Made by a program: the position numbers and the translations under genes | Part shown: one piece after another, positions 43,895 to 52,632 of the stretch | Numbering within the stretch: position 1 is the first letter of the stretch | How the letters are laid out: the number at the start of each line of letters is the position of its first letter | From: Pseudomonas sp. PDM14 | GTDB taxonomy: Bacteria; Pseudomonadota; Gammaproteobacteria; Pseudomonadales; Pseudomonadaceae | Reading direction: 5' to 3' | Assembly (NCBI RefSeq): GCF_014851905.1 | Contig: NZ_JACVAQ010000001.1 | Span: 682,001-746,000 of the forward strand | Length of the DNA: 64,000 nucleotides | Notes under the pieces: model-generated | Seen by the model: only the letters and a program-made list of their open reading frames with translations | Told to the model about the DNA's origin: nothing | Database searches by the model: none

Positions 43895-45541
43895 ATGCAA
43901 TCCATCCGCAACATGAAGATCGGCGTACGCCTGATCGCCGGCTTTACCCTGGTGGTGCTGTTGACCGCCGCCGTCGGTGCCCTGGGTATCGTCAACCTGG
44001 GCAAGGTCAACGAACTCTCCGACCAGATGTACGAGCGCGAGATGACCGCGCTGGAGAACATGCAGAACGCCAACATCAACCTGGTGTATGCCGGGCGCCA
44101 CCTGCGCAGCAGCCTGCTGGCGACCACGCCCGAGGAACGCGCGCACACCATCAACCAAGTGCAGGACGCGCTCAAGGCCATGCACGACAGCCTGGAGAAG
44201 GCCCGCCCGAGCTTCACCAGCCCCGAGTCGCTGGCGCAGCTGGAAACCCTCACCCGCGAGCTGAGCGACTACGAAAAGACCGCCCTGCAGATGCTCGAAC
44301 TCAACCGCGCATCCGGTCGCTTCGCCGAGGCAACGGAGTTCACCGCGCTGATGCCGCAGCTGCGCAGCGAAGGCAACGCCGCCGACGCCACCATCGGCAA
44401 CCTGGTCGAGCAGAAGAAACTGCGCGCCAAGGAAGCCAACGACGGCATCACCACCATCTACCTCGATTCGCGCCTGCAGATGATCGTGCTGGTGCTGATC
44501 GCCGCCGTGCTCGGCTTCGCCATCGGCATCCTGGTCACGCGCAGCATCTCGCGTCCGCTGAACCGTGCCGTGGCCGCCGCCAACAGCCTGGCCGAGGGCG
44601 ACCTCAACGTCAGCATCAGCGTCGACAGCCAGGACGAGACCGGCAAGCTGCTGGCCGCCATGCAGAACATGAGCGAACGCCTGCGCAGCGTGATGGCCGA
44701 TGTGCGCAGCGCCGCCGACTCGCTGTCCTCGGCCTCCGAGGAAGTCAGCGCGACCTCGCAGTCGCTGAGCCAGGCCGCCACCGAACAGGCCGCCAGCGTC
44801 GAGGAAACCACCGCCTCGGTGGAGCAGATGTCCGCCTCCATCGCGCAGAACACCGACAGCGCCCAGGTCACCGACGGTATCGCCGGCAAGGCCGCCAACG
44901 ACGCGGTCGAGGGTGGCCAGGCCGTGCGCGAAATGGTCCAGGCGATGAAACAGATCGCCGACAAGATCGGCATCATCGACGACATCGCCTACCAGACCAA
45001 CCTGCTGGCGCTCAACGCCGCCATCGAAGCCGCGCGCGCCGGTGACCACGGCAAGGGCTTCGCGGTGGTCGCCGCCGAAGTGCGCAAACTGGCCGAGCGC
45101 AGCCAGGTGGCCGCGCAGGAAATCGGCGGCGTGGCGAGCAACAGCGTGAGCCTGGCCGAACAGGCCGGCAAGCTGCTCGACGAGATCGTGCCGAACATCC
45201 AGAAGACCTCCGACCTGGTGCAGGAAATCACCGCCGCCTCGCAGGAGCAGTCCAGCGGCGCCGCGCAGATCAACATCGCCATGGGCCAGATGAACCAGAT
45301 CACCCAGCAGAACGCCTCGGCCTCCGAGGAGCTGGCGGCCACCGCCGAAGAGATGAACGCCCAGGCCAGCCAGTTGCAGGAGCTGATCGGTTTCTTCCGC
45401 CTCGACGCCTTCCAGGCCGCGCACAAGCCGCTGCGCCCGGAGCGCAGCGCGGGCGGCGGCAACGTGCGCGAACTGCGCCGCAGCGAGCGCAAGGCACCGC
45501 CGGCCCTGGCCGACGAAGGCCAGTTCGTCAGTTTCAACTGA
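43895..45541 (+). CDS. Methyl-accepting chemotaxis protein with 4HB sensor domain
   Basis: A 548-residue receptor: N-terminal helix ([24 protein letters not shown] split), a periplasmic four-helix-bundle domain (about 35-185), a second membrane helix near [24 protein letters not shown] (about 210-262), and a cytoplasmic domain with the tip [19 protein letters not shown] (about 365-383). The C-terminus ends EGQFVSFN, without a CheR-docking pentapeptide. Sits between cheA and cheW, so it is the cognate receptor of this pathway. Confidence 0.96.
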   Translation: MQSIRNMKIGVRLIAGFTLVVLLTAAVGALGIVNLGKVNELSDQMYEREMTALENMQNANINLVYAGRHLRSSLLATTPEERAHTINQVQDALKAMHDSLEKARPSFTSPESLAQLETLTRELSDYEKTALQMLELNRASGRFAEATEFTALMPQLRSEGNAADATIGNLVEQKKLRAKEANDGITTIYLDSRLQMIVLVLIAAVLGFAIGILVTRSISRPLNRAVAAANSLAEGDLNVSISVDSQDETGKLLAAMQNMSERLRSVMADVRSAADSLSSASEEVSATSQSLSQAATEQAASVEETTASVEQMSASIAQNTDSAQVTDGIAGKAANDAVEGGQAVREMVQAMKQIADKIGIIDDIAYQTNLLALNAAIEAARAGDHGKGFAVVAAEVRKLAERSQVAAQEIGGVASNSVSLAEQAGKLLDEIVPNIQKTSDLVQEITAASQEQSSGAAQINIAMGQMNQITQQNASASEELAATAEEMNAQASQLQELIGFFRLDAFQAAHKPLRPERSAGGGNVRELRRSERKAPPALADEGQFVSFN

Positions 45542-45553
45542 GGAGCCGCGAGC

Positions 45554-46063
45554 ATGAACAACCTTCAGGCGATCGTGCCGGCGAGCCCGCCGGCCAGCGT
45601 CCAGCACCTGTCGTTTCGCGTGCGCCAGGCGCGCTACGCGCTGCCCATCGAGCTGGTCCGCGAGATCATCGAGTACGGCCAGATCACCACCGTGCCGATG
45701 ATGCCGCCGTTCATCCACGGGGTGATCAACCTGCGTGGCAACGTGGTGCCGGTGCTCGACCTCGCCGCGCGCTTCGGTTTCGAGCTGAGCGTGCCGAACA
45801 AGCGCACCTGCATCGTCATCATCGAACTCAACCTAGATGAGGAGCAGCAGCGCATCGGCCTGGTGGTCGACGCGGTGGACGCGGTGCTCGATATCGAGGC
45901 CGGCAACGTCGAGCAGGCGCCGCCGTTCGGCGCCGGTATCCGCACCGACTTCATCGCCGGCATGGCGCGTGACGAGCGCGGCTTCACCATCATCCTCGAC
46001 GTGCGTCGGGTGCTTTCGCTGGACGACATCAGGCAGCTGAGCCTGGCCCAGCAGGCCGGTTGA
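45554..46063 (+). CDS. cheW: CheW coupling protein
   Basis: A 169-residue CheW domain with the expected blocks LSFRVRQARYALPIELVREIIEY, PPFIHGVINLRGNVVPVLDLAARFG and GLVVDAVDAVLDIEAGNVEQAP. CheW links receptors to CheA in the signalling array. The N-terminal 15 residues are a flexible extension. Its stop overlaps the cheR start by one base (TGATG). Confidence 0.96.
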   Translation: MNNLQAIVPASPPASVQHLSFRVRQARYALPIELVREIIEYGQITTVPMMPPFIHGVINLRGNVVPVLDLAARFGFELSVPNKRTCIVIIELNLDEEQQRIGLVVDAVDAVLDIEAGNVEQAPPFGAGIRTDFIAGMARDERGFTIILDVRRVLSLDDIRQLSLAQQAG

Positions 46064-46872
46064 TGCCCACGGCGAGCCTGCCCAAACTCAGCGACGGCGA
46101 TTTCCGTCACCTGCAGCGGATGATGCTGGAGGCCTCCGGCATCCGCATGGCCGAGCAGAAGCGCATGCTCATGGCCGGGCGCCTGATGTGCCGCCTGCGT
46201 GCCCTGCAGCTGAGCAGCTACGGCGACTACCTGAAGATTCTCGACGACCCCGAGGAAAAGGAAGAACGGCGCCTGGTGATCGACCTGCTGACCACCAATG
46301 AAACCTACTTCTTCCGCGAGCCGCAGCACTTCCAGGTGCTCGGCGAATGGGCCGCCACTCAGCGCCGCGGGCTGCGCCTGTGGAGCGCCGCCAGCTCCTC
46401 CGGCCAGGAGGCCTACAGCATGGCCATGACCCTCGCCGAGCATGCACAGAGCCAGGACTGGTCGATCTTCGGCAGCGACCTCAGCCGCCGCGTGCTGGAC
46501 AAGGCGCGTCACGCCACCTACCCGCTGGAGCAGGCCGAGCACATTCCCGCCGAGCTGCTCAGGCGCCACTGCCTGCGCGGCGTCGGCGCCAGTGACGGGC
46601 TGTTCCGCGTGGCCCAGCCGCTGCGGCAGAAGGTGCGCTTCGACGAGGTCAACCTGATGCGCACCCTGCCCCGCGACCTCGGCCCGTTCGACGTGATCTT
46701 CCTGCGCAACGTGCTGATCTACTTCGCCAGCGACGAGAAGCGCGCCATCGTCTCCCGCCTGCTCGACCGCCTGCGCCCCGGCGGCCTGCTGTTCATCGGC
46801 CATGCCGAGAGCCTGCACGGCTTCAACCTGCCGCTGCGTGCGGTGCGCCCCTCCGTGTTCGAACGCCTGTGA
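46063..46872 (+). CDS. cheR: Chemoreceptor methyltransferase CheR
   Basis: A 269-residue CheR with an N-terminal helical domain and an S-adenosylmethionine domain: [48 protein letters not shown], and [13 protein letters not shown]. The usual ACSTGEEPYS reads [10 protein letters not shown], a mild change at the cofactor loop. It methylates MCP glutamates. The true start is the ATG at 46063, coupled to cheW. Confidence 0.96.
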   Translation: MPTASLPKLSDGDFRHLQRMMLEASGIRMAEQKRMLMAGRLMCRLRALQLSSYGDYLKILDDPEEKEERRLVIDLLTTNETYFFREPQHFQVLGEWAATQRRGLRLWSAASSSGQEAYSMAMTLAEHAQSQDWSIFGSDLSRRVLDKARHATYPLEQAEHIPAELLRRHCLRGVGASDGLFRVAQPLRQKVRFDEVNLMRTLPRDLGPFDVIFLRNVLIYFASDEKRAIVSRLLDRLRPGGLLFIGHAESLHGFNLPLRAVRPSVFERL

Positions 46873-46909
46873 GCCGACCAACCATGACCACTGCCAAGAG
46901 CCCTACCCG

Positions 46910-47998
46910 ATGATCAAAGTCTTCATCGTCGACGATTCGGCGCTGGTGCGTCAGGTACTCACCGCCTGCCTGGACAGCCACCCGAACATCCAGGTCATCG
47001 GCCAGGCCGCCGACCCGATCTTCGCCCTGGAGAAGATGCGCAAGCAGTGGCCCGACGTGCTGGTGCTGGACGTGGAAATGCCGCGCATGGACGGCATCAC
47101 CTTCCTGCGCAAGATCATGGCCGAACGACCGACGCCGTCGATCATCTGTTCGACCCTCACCGAAGCCGGCGCGGCGATCACCCTCGACGCCCTGGCCGCT
47201 GGCGCAGTCGGCGTGTTCACCAAGGCCAGGCTGGGCCTCAAGGACAGCCTGCAGCAGATCTCCGGCGACCTGATCCGGCAGATCGAGATGGCCGCGCGCA
47301 GCCAGCCGCACGCCATGCCGCGCAAGGTCGCCGCACCGACCGCCACACCGGCGCCGGCCGCCAGTGCCGACACCCCCGCGAAGGTGCACCTGACCACCAC
47401 CGACCGCGTGGTCGCCCTCGGCACCTCCACCGGCGGCACCCAGGCCCTGGAAGTGGTGCTGCGCCAGTTGCCGGTGGACTGCCCCGGCATCGTCATCGTC
47501 CAGCACATGCCGGAGAAGTTCACCGCCGCCTTCGCCCAGCGCCTCGACAGCGTCTGCGCCATCGACGTGCGCGAGGCACGGCACATGGACCGCGTGCGGC
47601 CCGGCCTGGCCCTGGTGGCGCCCGGCGGCAAGCACATGCAGCTCAAGCGCAGCGGCGCGCAGTACTTCGTCGAGGTGCTCGACGGCCCGCCGGTGAACCG
47701 CCACAAGCCCTCGGTGGACGTGCTGTTCCGCTCCGTGGCCAAGCACGCCGGGCACAACGCCCTCGGCGTGATCATGACCGGCATGGGTGACGACGGCGCC
47801 CGCGGCCTGCTGACCATGCGCGAAGCCGGCGCCCGCACGGTGGCCCAGGACGAGGCCAGCTGCGTGGTCTTCGGCATGCCCAAGGAAGCGCTGAAACTCG
47901 GCGCCGCACAAAGCAGCGAAGCGCTCGGCGCCCTGCCCGGTCTGATCGTCCAGTACGCCCGCGGGCATTCCGGCAAGCAGGCGGAAGCGGCGAAATAG
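46910..47998 (+). CDS. cheB: Chemoreceptor methylesterase/response regulator CheB
   Basis: A 362-residue CheB with receiver (D54 in VLVLDVEMP) and C-terminal methylesterase (about 165-350): serine in [11 protein letters not shown], histidine in [11 protein letters not shown], aspartate in [12 protein letters not shown]. It demethylates or deamidates MCPs when phosphorylated by CheA. The 37-bp gap after cheR contains no cheD, the usual neighbour in this type of operon. The start at 46910 lacks a strong ribosome binding site. Confidence 0.95.
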   Translation: MIKVFIVDDSALVRQVLTACLDSHPNIQVIGQAADPIFALEKMRKQWPDVLVLDVEMPRMDGITFLRKIMAERPTPSIICSTLTEAGAAITLDALAAGAVGVFTKARLGLKDSLQQISGDLIRQIEMAARSQPHAMPRKVAAPTATPAPAASADTPAKVHLTTTDRVVALGTSTGGTQALEVVLRQLPVDCPGIVIVQHMPEKFTAAFAQRLDSVCAIDVREARHMDRVRPGLALVAPGGKHMQLKRSGAQYFVEVLDGPPVNRHKPSVDVLFRSVAKHAGHNALGVIMTGMGDDGARGLLTMREAGARTVAQDEASCVVFGMPKEALKLGAAQSSEALGALPGLIVQYARGHSGKQAEAAK

Positions 47999-48184
47999 AC
48001 GCCTGCGTCCGTCGCGCCAGGAAATCCGCCGTCAAGGAAACTGTCCCGTCGGTCAATCCGCGCGAACCTTTCGCCCGCTCCGTCACTCCTTACCAGTACG
48101 GCCCGCTCGCCCTCCAGGCGAGCCCAGGCGCCGCCCGAGGAGATTGCCTGTCATGTTCCGCGCCACCCTGCACAAGGACTTGCC

Positions 48185-48832
48185 ATGACCTGCCGCCTGC
48201 TGCTGGCGGACGACCATGCGCTGATCCGAGTCGGCGTGAGGGCGATGATCAGCGACCTGGACGGCTACGAGATCGTCGGCGAGGCCGAGGACGGTCGGCA
48301 GACCGTCGAGTTGGCCCAGGAGCTGCAGCCGGACATCATCCTGCTGGACGTGTCCATGCATGGCGTCAGCGGCCTGGAAGCGTTGCAACAGCTCGGCAGC
48401 GCCGTACCCGATGCGCGGGTGCTGATGCTGTCCATGCACACCGATGCCGAGGTGGTGCTCTCCGCCCTGGAGAAAGGCGCCTACGGCTACCTGCTCAAGG
48501 ACGCGGCGATGGCCGAATTGCACTTGGCGCTGAAGGCGGTCGACCGTGGCCAGCGCTACCTGAGCAGCGCCATCGCCCAACCGGTGATCGAGCAGGCCCT
48601 GTCACGCAGCCAGGCGCCCGCCGGTGAGGCCGCGCTGACCCAGCGCCAGGTGGAAATCCTGCGCCTGATCAGCCGTGGCACCTCGACCCGCGCCATCGCC
48701 GACGGCCTCGGCCTGAGCGTGAAGACGGTGGAAGCGCACCGCGCGCAGATCATGAAGCGCCTGAACATCCACGACGTGCCGGGCCTGGTGCTCTACGCCG
48801 TGCGTGAAGGAATCATCAGCGCCGACGACTGA
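48185..48832 (+). CDS. NarL/LuxR family response regulator
   Basis: A 215-residue regulator with receiver (acceptor D55 in IILLDVSMHG) and a C-terminal LuxR-type DNA-binding domain (TQRQVEILRLISRGTSTRAIADGLGLSVKTVEAHRAQIM split, about 150-205). It is on the same strand 186 bp after cheB, possibly as the transcriptional output of the chemosensory pathway; no separate histidine kinase is nearby. A -LNIHDVPGLVLYAVREGI- C-terminus is typical of the family. Confidence 0.94.
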   Translation: MTCRLLLADDHALIRVGVRAMISDLDGYEIVGEAEDGRQTVELAQELQPDIILLDVSMHGVSGLEALQQLGSAVPDARVLMLSMHTDAEVVLSALEKGAYGYLLKDAAMAELHLALKAVDRGQRYLSSAIAQPVIEQALSRSQAPAGEAALTQRQVEILRLISRGTSTRAIADGLGLSVKTVEAHRAQIMKRLNIHDVPGLVLYAVREGIISADD

Positions 48833-48858
48833 CCCGGTGACGCCTCCCGCCCCGACAA

Positions 48859-49260
48859 TCAGTCCAGCGTCTGGTCGTCGCGCAGCAGTACGAACAGGCG
48901 GCCCTTGTCGCCTTCGCTGTAGTCCTCGACGCAGTACATCACCACCTCGCCCAGCCCCGGCATGGTCGCGACGTAGTCGCCGACCGAGGCCTGGAAATAG
49001 GCCTTGGAACCCGGCTTGGCCTCGCATTCGATGTAGGCGGTGACGAACAGCGCGGGGTCGCTGTCGGCGAAGAAATCCTCGCGCTCCTGGGCATCCCACT
49101 CCACCGGCGCGACGAAGGGGCCGGTGAACAGCACCTTGGCGTCGCCCAGGTCGAGCTCTTCGGCATCCAGGTCGGTCTCGTCCGGGCGGTACACGGTGCA
49201 ATCCTGCGCCTGAGGGTTGTCGAGAATGGCCTGGCGGTGGTGCGGATCGGGCTGGGACAT
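48859..49260 (-). CDS. Hypothetical acidic protein
   Basis: A 133-residue, strongly acidic soluble protein (many Asp/Glu: DETDLDAEELDLGDAKVLF). The central region alternates short beta-like strands (FVTAYIECEAKPGSKAYFQASV, then GEVVMYCVEDYSEGDKGRLFVLLR split). No signal or membrane segment. I do not recognise the family. It is convergent with the response regulator gene and divergent from the AhpD-like gene. GGAGCC precedes the ATG. Confidence 0.75.
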   Translation of the reverse strand: MSQPDPHHRQAILDNPQAQDCTVYRPDETDLDAEELDLGDAKVLFTGPFVAPVEWDAQEREDFFADSDPALFVTAYIECEAKPGSKAYFQASVGDYVATMPGLGEVVMYCVEDYSEGDKGRLFVLLRDDQTLD

Positions 49261-49382
49261 GGGGGCTCCGTTCGGGCTGCGAGATGAGCTGCGCGCGGGC
49301 GCAGGGCAAGAGGGTCGCCACCTTCCGCGTCTGCGCGGCGGCCGTCAATGGGGCCGCGCGCGCAGGCGCGAAACGACAGGCG

Positions 49383-49417
49383 GATTGGTGTGCCGATCTT
49401 CCCCGGAATTGGCTATT
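49383..49417 (+). promoter_or_regulatory. Two-box site (ATTGG-N19-ATTGG), copy A
   Basis: GATTGG (49383-49388) and GAATTGGCTATT (49406-49417), with the ATTGG cores exactly 24 bp apart in the same orientation, 67 bp before the AhpD-like gene at 49485. The same arrangement occurs twice at 52018-52092. Direct-repeat sites about two helical turns apart are typical of MocR-type regulators, and a mocR gene lies between the copies. Confidence 0.7.
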
Positions 49418-49484
49418 TGTCCAAGTGCCGACGCGGCTTACCGTACTGCCACACCCACCGCCACCCGCGCCCGAGGACACCACC

Positions 49485-49925
49485 ATGACCGCCCGTATCG
49501 ACTTCTACGCCGCCTCCCCCGAGGCCCTCAAGGCCATGCTGGCCCTGGAGGGCGCCATCTCCAAGCTGCCACTGGAGAAATCCCTGATCGAACTGGTCAA
49601 GACCCGCGCCTCGCAGATCAACGGCTGCGCCTTCTGCGTCGACATGCACACCGCCGATGCCCGCAAGGCCGGCGAGAGCGAGCGCCGCTTGTACGCCGTG
49701 GCGGTCTGGCGCGAAGCGCCGTTCTTCAACGAGCGTGAGCGCGCCGCCCTGGCCTGGACCGAAGCCCTGACCCTGGTCGCCGAAACCCGCGCCCCGGACG
49801 CCGACTACGCCCTGCTCGAAACGCACTTCAGCGCCAAGGAAATGGTCGACCTGAGCGTCGCCATCGCCACCATCAACGCCTGGAACCGCCTGGCCGTTGG
49901 CTTTCGCAAGATGCCCGCCGAATAA
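49485..49925 (+). CDS. AhpD-like carboxymuconolactone decarboxylase family protein
   Basis: A 146-residue alkylhydroperoxidase-like protein. The CxxC-x3-H redox motif is seen in CAFCVDMHTADARK (about residues 46-59), preceded by LIELVKTRASQING and followed by ERERAALAWTEALTLV. Such proteins reduce peroxides or act as thiol-dependent antioxidant partners. The start at 49485 gives the same length as the paralogue at 51519-51959, with which it shares more than half of its residues by eye. The promoter carries copy A of the ATTGG-N19-ATTGG site. Confidence 0.92.
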   Translation: MTARIDFYAASPEALKAMLALEGAISKLPLEKSLIELVKTRASQINGCAFCVDMHTADARKAGESERRLYAVAVWREAPFFNERERAALAWTEALTLVAETRAPDADYALLETHFSAKEMVDLSVAIATINAWNRLAVGFRKMPAE

Positions 49926-50006
49926 GGGCGAAGGCATGCGGGTTCTGCTGCACGGCATCCCTACCCTATGCAGCCCAGTGCAAGACCCGGATTCGCTCCG
50001 GGCTGC

Positions 50007-51440
50007 TCAGGTGATCTGCTCGAGGATGTCGCGCACGCGGTCCAGCGCCGGGTCGATATCCAGCGTCTCGATGGCGCCGTAGCCGATCATCAGGCCGTCA
50101 CGCGGCGGGCTGTCGTGGAAGAACGGCGCCAGCGGGTACAGGCCGACCTCGACCTTGTGCGCCAGCTCGACCAGCAGCGCGATGTTCAGCGGCACCTTGC
50201 ACAGCACTGCCAGGTGGAAGCCGGCGGTCGACGGCACGATCTCGAACCAGGTCGCCAAATCGCCGGCGAAGCGCTGCAGGATGCGCTCGCGGCGGCTGGC
50301 GTAGACCGCGTGGCAGCGGCGGATGTGCTTGAGCAGGTGGCCCTCGGCGATGAAGCGGGCCAGGGTCCACTGCGGCAGTGTCGAGGTGTGCCAGTCCGTC
50401 AGCTGCTTGGCCTTGATCACCGCCGGCCGGATCGCCGGTGGCAGCACCGCATAGCCGATGCGCAGCTCCGGCAGCAGGGTCTTGGAAAAGGTCCCGACGT
50501 AGGCGACCACGCCACGCGTGTCCATGCTCTGCAGCGAATCGGTGGGCCGCCCTTCGTAGCGGAACTCGCAGTCGTAGTCGTCCTCGATGATCAGCGCGCC
50601 CTGGGCGTGCGCCGCCTCCAGCAACGCCTCGCGTCGCGCCAGGCTCATCGGCATGCCCAGCGGAAACTGGTGCGACGGGGTCACGTAGATCAGCCGTGCA
50701 TCGGCAGGAATTCTCTCGACCTGGATGCCATCGGCGTCCACCGGCACCCCGACCACTCGCGCGCCGAGGGCGACGAACAGCAAGCGCGCCGGCGTGTAGC
50801 CGGGGTCTTCCATGGCCACCGTGCAGCCGGGCTCGATCAGCACGCGGGCGATCATGTCCAGCGCCTGCTGCGCGCCACTGCACACCACGAGATCGTCCGC
50901 CTGGCAGTTCACCCCGCGGGCGAAGGCGATGTAGCGGGCGATGGCGTCGCGCAGCGCGGTCAGCCCTTCCGGCTGGCTGTAGAAGCCGCGCTCACGAGCC
51001 ATCTGCCGCAGCGCGTGCTGGGTGCAGCTGCGCCAGTCGTCCTGGTGAAACAGGTTCTTGCTGATAGCCCCGCCGATGAATTCGCAACGCAGCGCGCCGG
51101 CCAGCTGCGGATGAAGGAACGGCACCACGATGTTCTGCCAGCGCGCGATGGCCGCGGCACTGGCCAGCGCGGGCGCACTCGGCCTGGGCAGCGCGCGGGC
51201 ACCACGGGCGTTGACGAAGGTGCCGCTGCCGACCTTGCCGATCAGCAGGCCGTCATAGGTCAGCAGCGCGTAGGTGTCGGAGACGGTCCTGCGCGAAATG
51301 CCCAGCTGCTCGGCCAGCAGGCGTGAAGGTGGCAGGCGGGTGCCGGCGGCCAGGCGACCGCTTTCGATGGCCTCGCGCAGCTGGGTGTAGAGCTGCTCGC
51401 CCAGGTCCTTGCGGCCATGGATGACGACATGAAGTTCCAT
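50007..51440 (-). CDS. MocR family GntR/aminotransferase transcriptional regulator
   Basis: A 477-residue MocR-type regulator: N-terminal GntR winged helix (about 12-80; YTQLREAIESGRLAAGTRLPPSRLLAEQLGISRRTVSD split) and a fold-type I aminotransferase-like domain with the PLP lysine in GTFSKTLLPELRIGY and IIEDDYDCEFRYEGRP. MocR proteins bind PLP and usually a small amine-type effector, and act on direct-repeat sites. Both flanking genes encode AhpD-like proteins carrying matching two-box sites, so it is the likely regulator. Its own promoter has just one CCAAT core (51463-51467). Confidence 0.95.
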   Translation of the reverse strand: MELHVVIHGRKDLGEQLYTQLREAIESGRLAAGTRLPPSRLLAEQLGISRRTVSDTYALLTYDGLLIGKVGSGTFVNARGARALPRPSAPALASAAAIARWQNIVVPFLHPQLAGALRCEFIGGAISKNLFHQDDWRSCTQHALRQMARERGFYSQPEGLTALRDAIARYIAFARGVNCQADDLVVCSGAQQALDMIARVLIEPGCTVAMEDPGYTPARLLFVALGARVVGVPVDADGIQVERIPADARLIYVTPSHQFPLGMPMSLARREALLEAAHAQGALIIEDDYDCEFRYEGRPTDSLQSMDTRGVVAYVGTFSKTLLPELRIGYAVLPPAIRPAVIKAKQLTDWHTSTLPQWTLARFIAEGHLLKHIRRCHAVYASRRERILQRFAGDLATWFEIVPSTAGFHLAVLCKVPLNIALLVELAHKVEVGLYPLAPFFHDSPPRDGLMIGYGAIETLDIDPALDRVRDILEQIT

Positions 51441-51518
51441 CGGTTCTCCGTCCCGGCGAACGCCAATCAGGCCCTAAGCGTATCCGCAACCCGCGTGCGC
51501 CGGAAGGCAGGCCACGGC

Positions 51519-51959
51519 TCAGGCCTGCGGCTGTTTGCGAAAGCCCACGGCCAGGCGATTCCAGCAGTTGATGGCGGAAATCGCCATGGTCAGATCGACC
51601 TGTTCGCGCTCGCTGAACGCGGCACTGAGCTCGCCATACACCTCATCCGGCGCATGGGACTGCGCCAGCAGCGTCATCGCCTCGGTCCAGGCCAGCGCCG
51701 CGCGTTCACGGCGGCTGAAGAAGGGCGACTCGCGCCACACCGCCAGGGCATGCAGGTGGCGCTCGGCAACCCCGGCCAGGCGCGCGTCGGTGCTGTGCAT
51801 GTCGGCGCAAAAGGCGCAGTGATTGAGCTGCGAGGCCCGTACCTTGACCAGCTCCAGCAGCGGTTTCTCCAGGCTCATGCTGCTCAGCGAGGCTTCCAGC
51901 AGCAGCATCCCGCGCAGTGCTTCGGGCGAGGCGGTGTAGTAATCCAGACGCGGCGGCAT
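51519..51959 (-). CDS. AhpD-like carboxymuconolactone decarboxylase family protein (paralogue)
   Basis: A 146-residue paralogue of the protein at 49485-49925, with the CxxC-x3-H motif as CAFCADMHSTDARL and the shared blocks LLELVKVRASQLN, WRESPFFSRRERAALAWTEAMTLL and NRLAVGFRK. I use the ATG at 51959 because it aligns with the paralogue; upstream ATGs at 51974 and 51983 exist. The promoter has a leftward-facing copy of the ATTGG two-box site at 52018-52051. It lies between mocR and the ABM gene. Confidence 0.9.
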   Translation of the reverse strand: MPPRLDYYTASPEALRGMLLLEASLSSMSLEKPLLELVKVRASQLNHCAFCADMHSTDARLAGVAERHLHALAVWRESPFFSRRERAALAWTEAMTLLAQSHAPDEVYGELSAAFSEREQVDLTMAISAINCWNRLAVGFRKQPQA

Positions 51960-52017
51960 GAGGGTTTCCAGCATGGTTTGCAAACCACCACGCTACCCGC
52001 CTCACGCACGCGGCCCT

Positions 52018-52051
52018 ATAGCCAATTCGCCGGTTTTTCCGGGGCCCAATC
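52018..52051 (-). promoter_or_regulatory. Two-box site, copy C, facing the AhpD-like gene
   Basis: On the minus strand GATTGG (52051-52046) and GAATTGGCTAT (52028-52018), with ATTGG cores 24 bp apart, 58 bp before the start at 51959. It forms the left half of a perfect 17-bp inverted repeat with copy B (arms ATAGCCAATTCGCCGGT at 52018-52034 and its complement at 52075-52091). Confidence 0.7.
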
Positions 52052-52057
52052 GGCGCC

Positions 52058-52092
52058 GATTGGTCGGGGGATTTACCGGCGAATTGGCTATT
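52058..52092 (+). promoter_or_regulatory. Two-box site, copy B, facing the ABM gene
   Basis: GATTGG (52058-52063) and GAATTGGCTATT (52081-52092), ATTGG cores 24 bp apart, 70 bp before the ABM-fold gene. Back to back with copy C; the first boxes of both copies join in the perfect 18-bp palindrome CCAATCGGCGCCGATTGG (52046-52063). The two sites make a symmetric divergent control region. Confidence 0.7.
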
Positions 52093-52162
52093 ACCTTCGC
52101 GCTACCGCGCGCCTAACCTGCTCGACACCTGGCCCGCCCACGGCCATCGACAGGAGCCCTCC

Positions 52163-52456
52163 ATGCGCATCGCCGCCTCCAACCATCTGCAGGTTCTCGC
52201 CGCACATGGCCGCAGCGAAGAACTCGGCCAGCACCTCAGCGCCATCGTCCACACCTTGCGCGATACCCCCGGCTGCCTGGCCTACGCCCTGCAGCGCAGC
52301 CCCAGCGACAGTCACCTGTGGCGCGTGCGCGGCGACTGGGATTCGAGCCAGTCGATGCAGACGCACTTCGCGCTGCCCGCCACCCAGGGCTTCGTCGACC
52401 TGCTCGGCAGCTGCCTGGTGGCGCGCCTCGACTTCGCCAGCCAGCCGGCGGACTGA
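52163..52456 (+). CDS. ABM-domain (antibiotic biosynthesis monooxygenase-like) protein
   Basis: A 97-residue ferredoxin-fold protein with the ABM pattern: NHLQVLAAHGRSEELGQHL, then DTPGCLAYALQRSPSDSHLWRVRGDW (split) and MQTHFALPATQGFVDLL, where the histidine of the helix is conserved. Small ABM proteins oxidise quinols or haem, or bind reactive aldehydes, and many are stress-induced. It lies divergent to an AhpD-like gene and shares its control region, consistent with a joint redox-defence role. Confidence 0.85.
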   Translation: MRIAASNHLQVLAAHGRSEELGQHLSAIVHTLRDTPGCLAYALQRSPSDSHLWRVRGDWDSSQSMQTHFALPATQGFVDLLGSCLVARLDFASQPAD

Positions 52457-52632
52457 GCCGCGACGGACGGCGCCTGCCCGGGTAAAACTTGTGCCGCACG
52501 CACACGGTCAATCAGCCTGACCGCAACGGAATGCCTGTTGTCTTTCTGGCGCGTCAGGCTGCGGAAGCCGAGCCGTGTCCGCCAACGAAGACCCATCGCC
52601 CCGGCTCCGTTCCGGGGCCGAGGACCGTTCCC

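Noticed and set aside
43544..45718. 724-codon open frame antisense to the MCP gene
   Set aside because: Glycine/histidine-rich shadow of the MCP and cheW genes with no ribosome binding site.
52018..52092. Possible insertion-sequence terminal inverted repeats (17-bp perfect arms)
   Set aside because: The arms are only 40 bp apart with no transposase, and the same half-site recurs at 49383-49417 with the same internal spacing, which fits regulator binding better.
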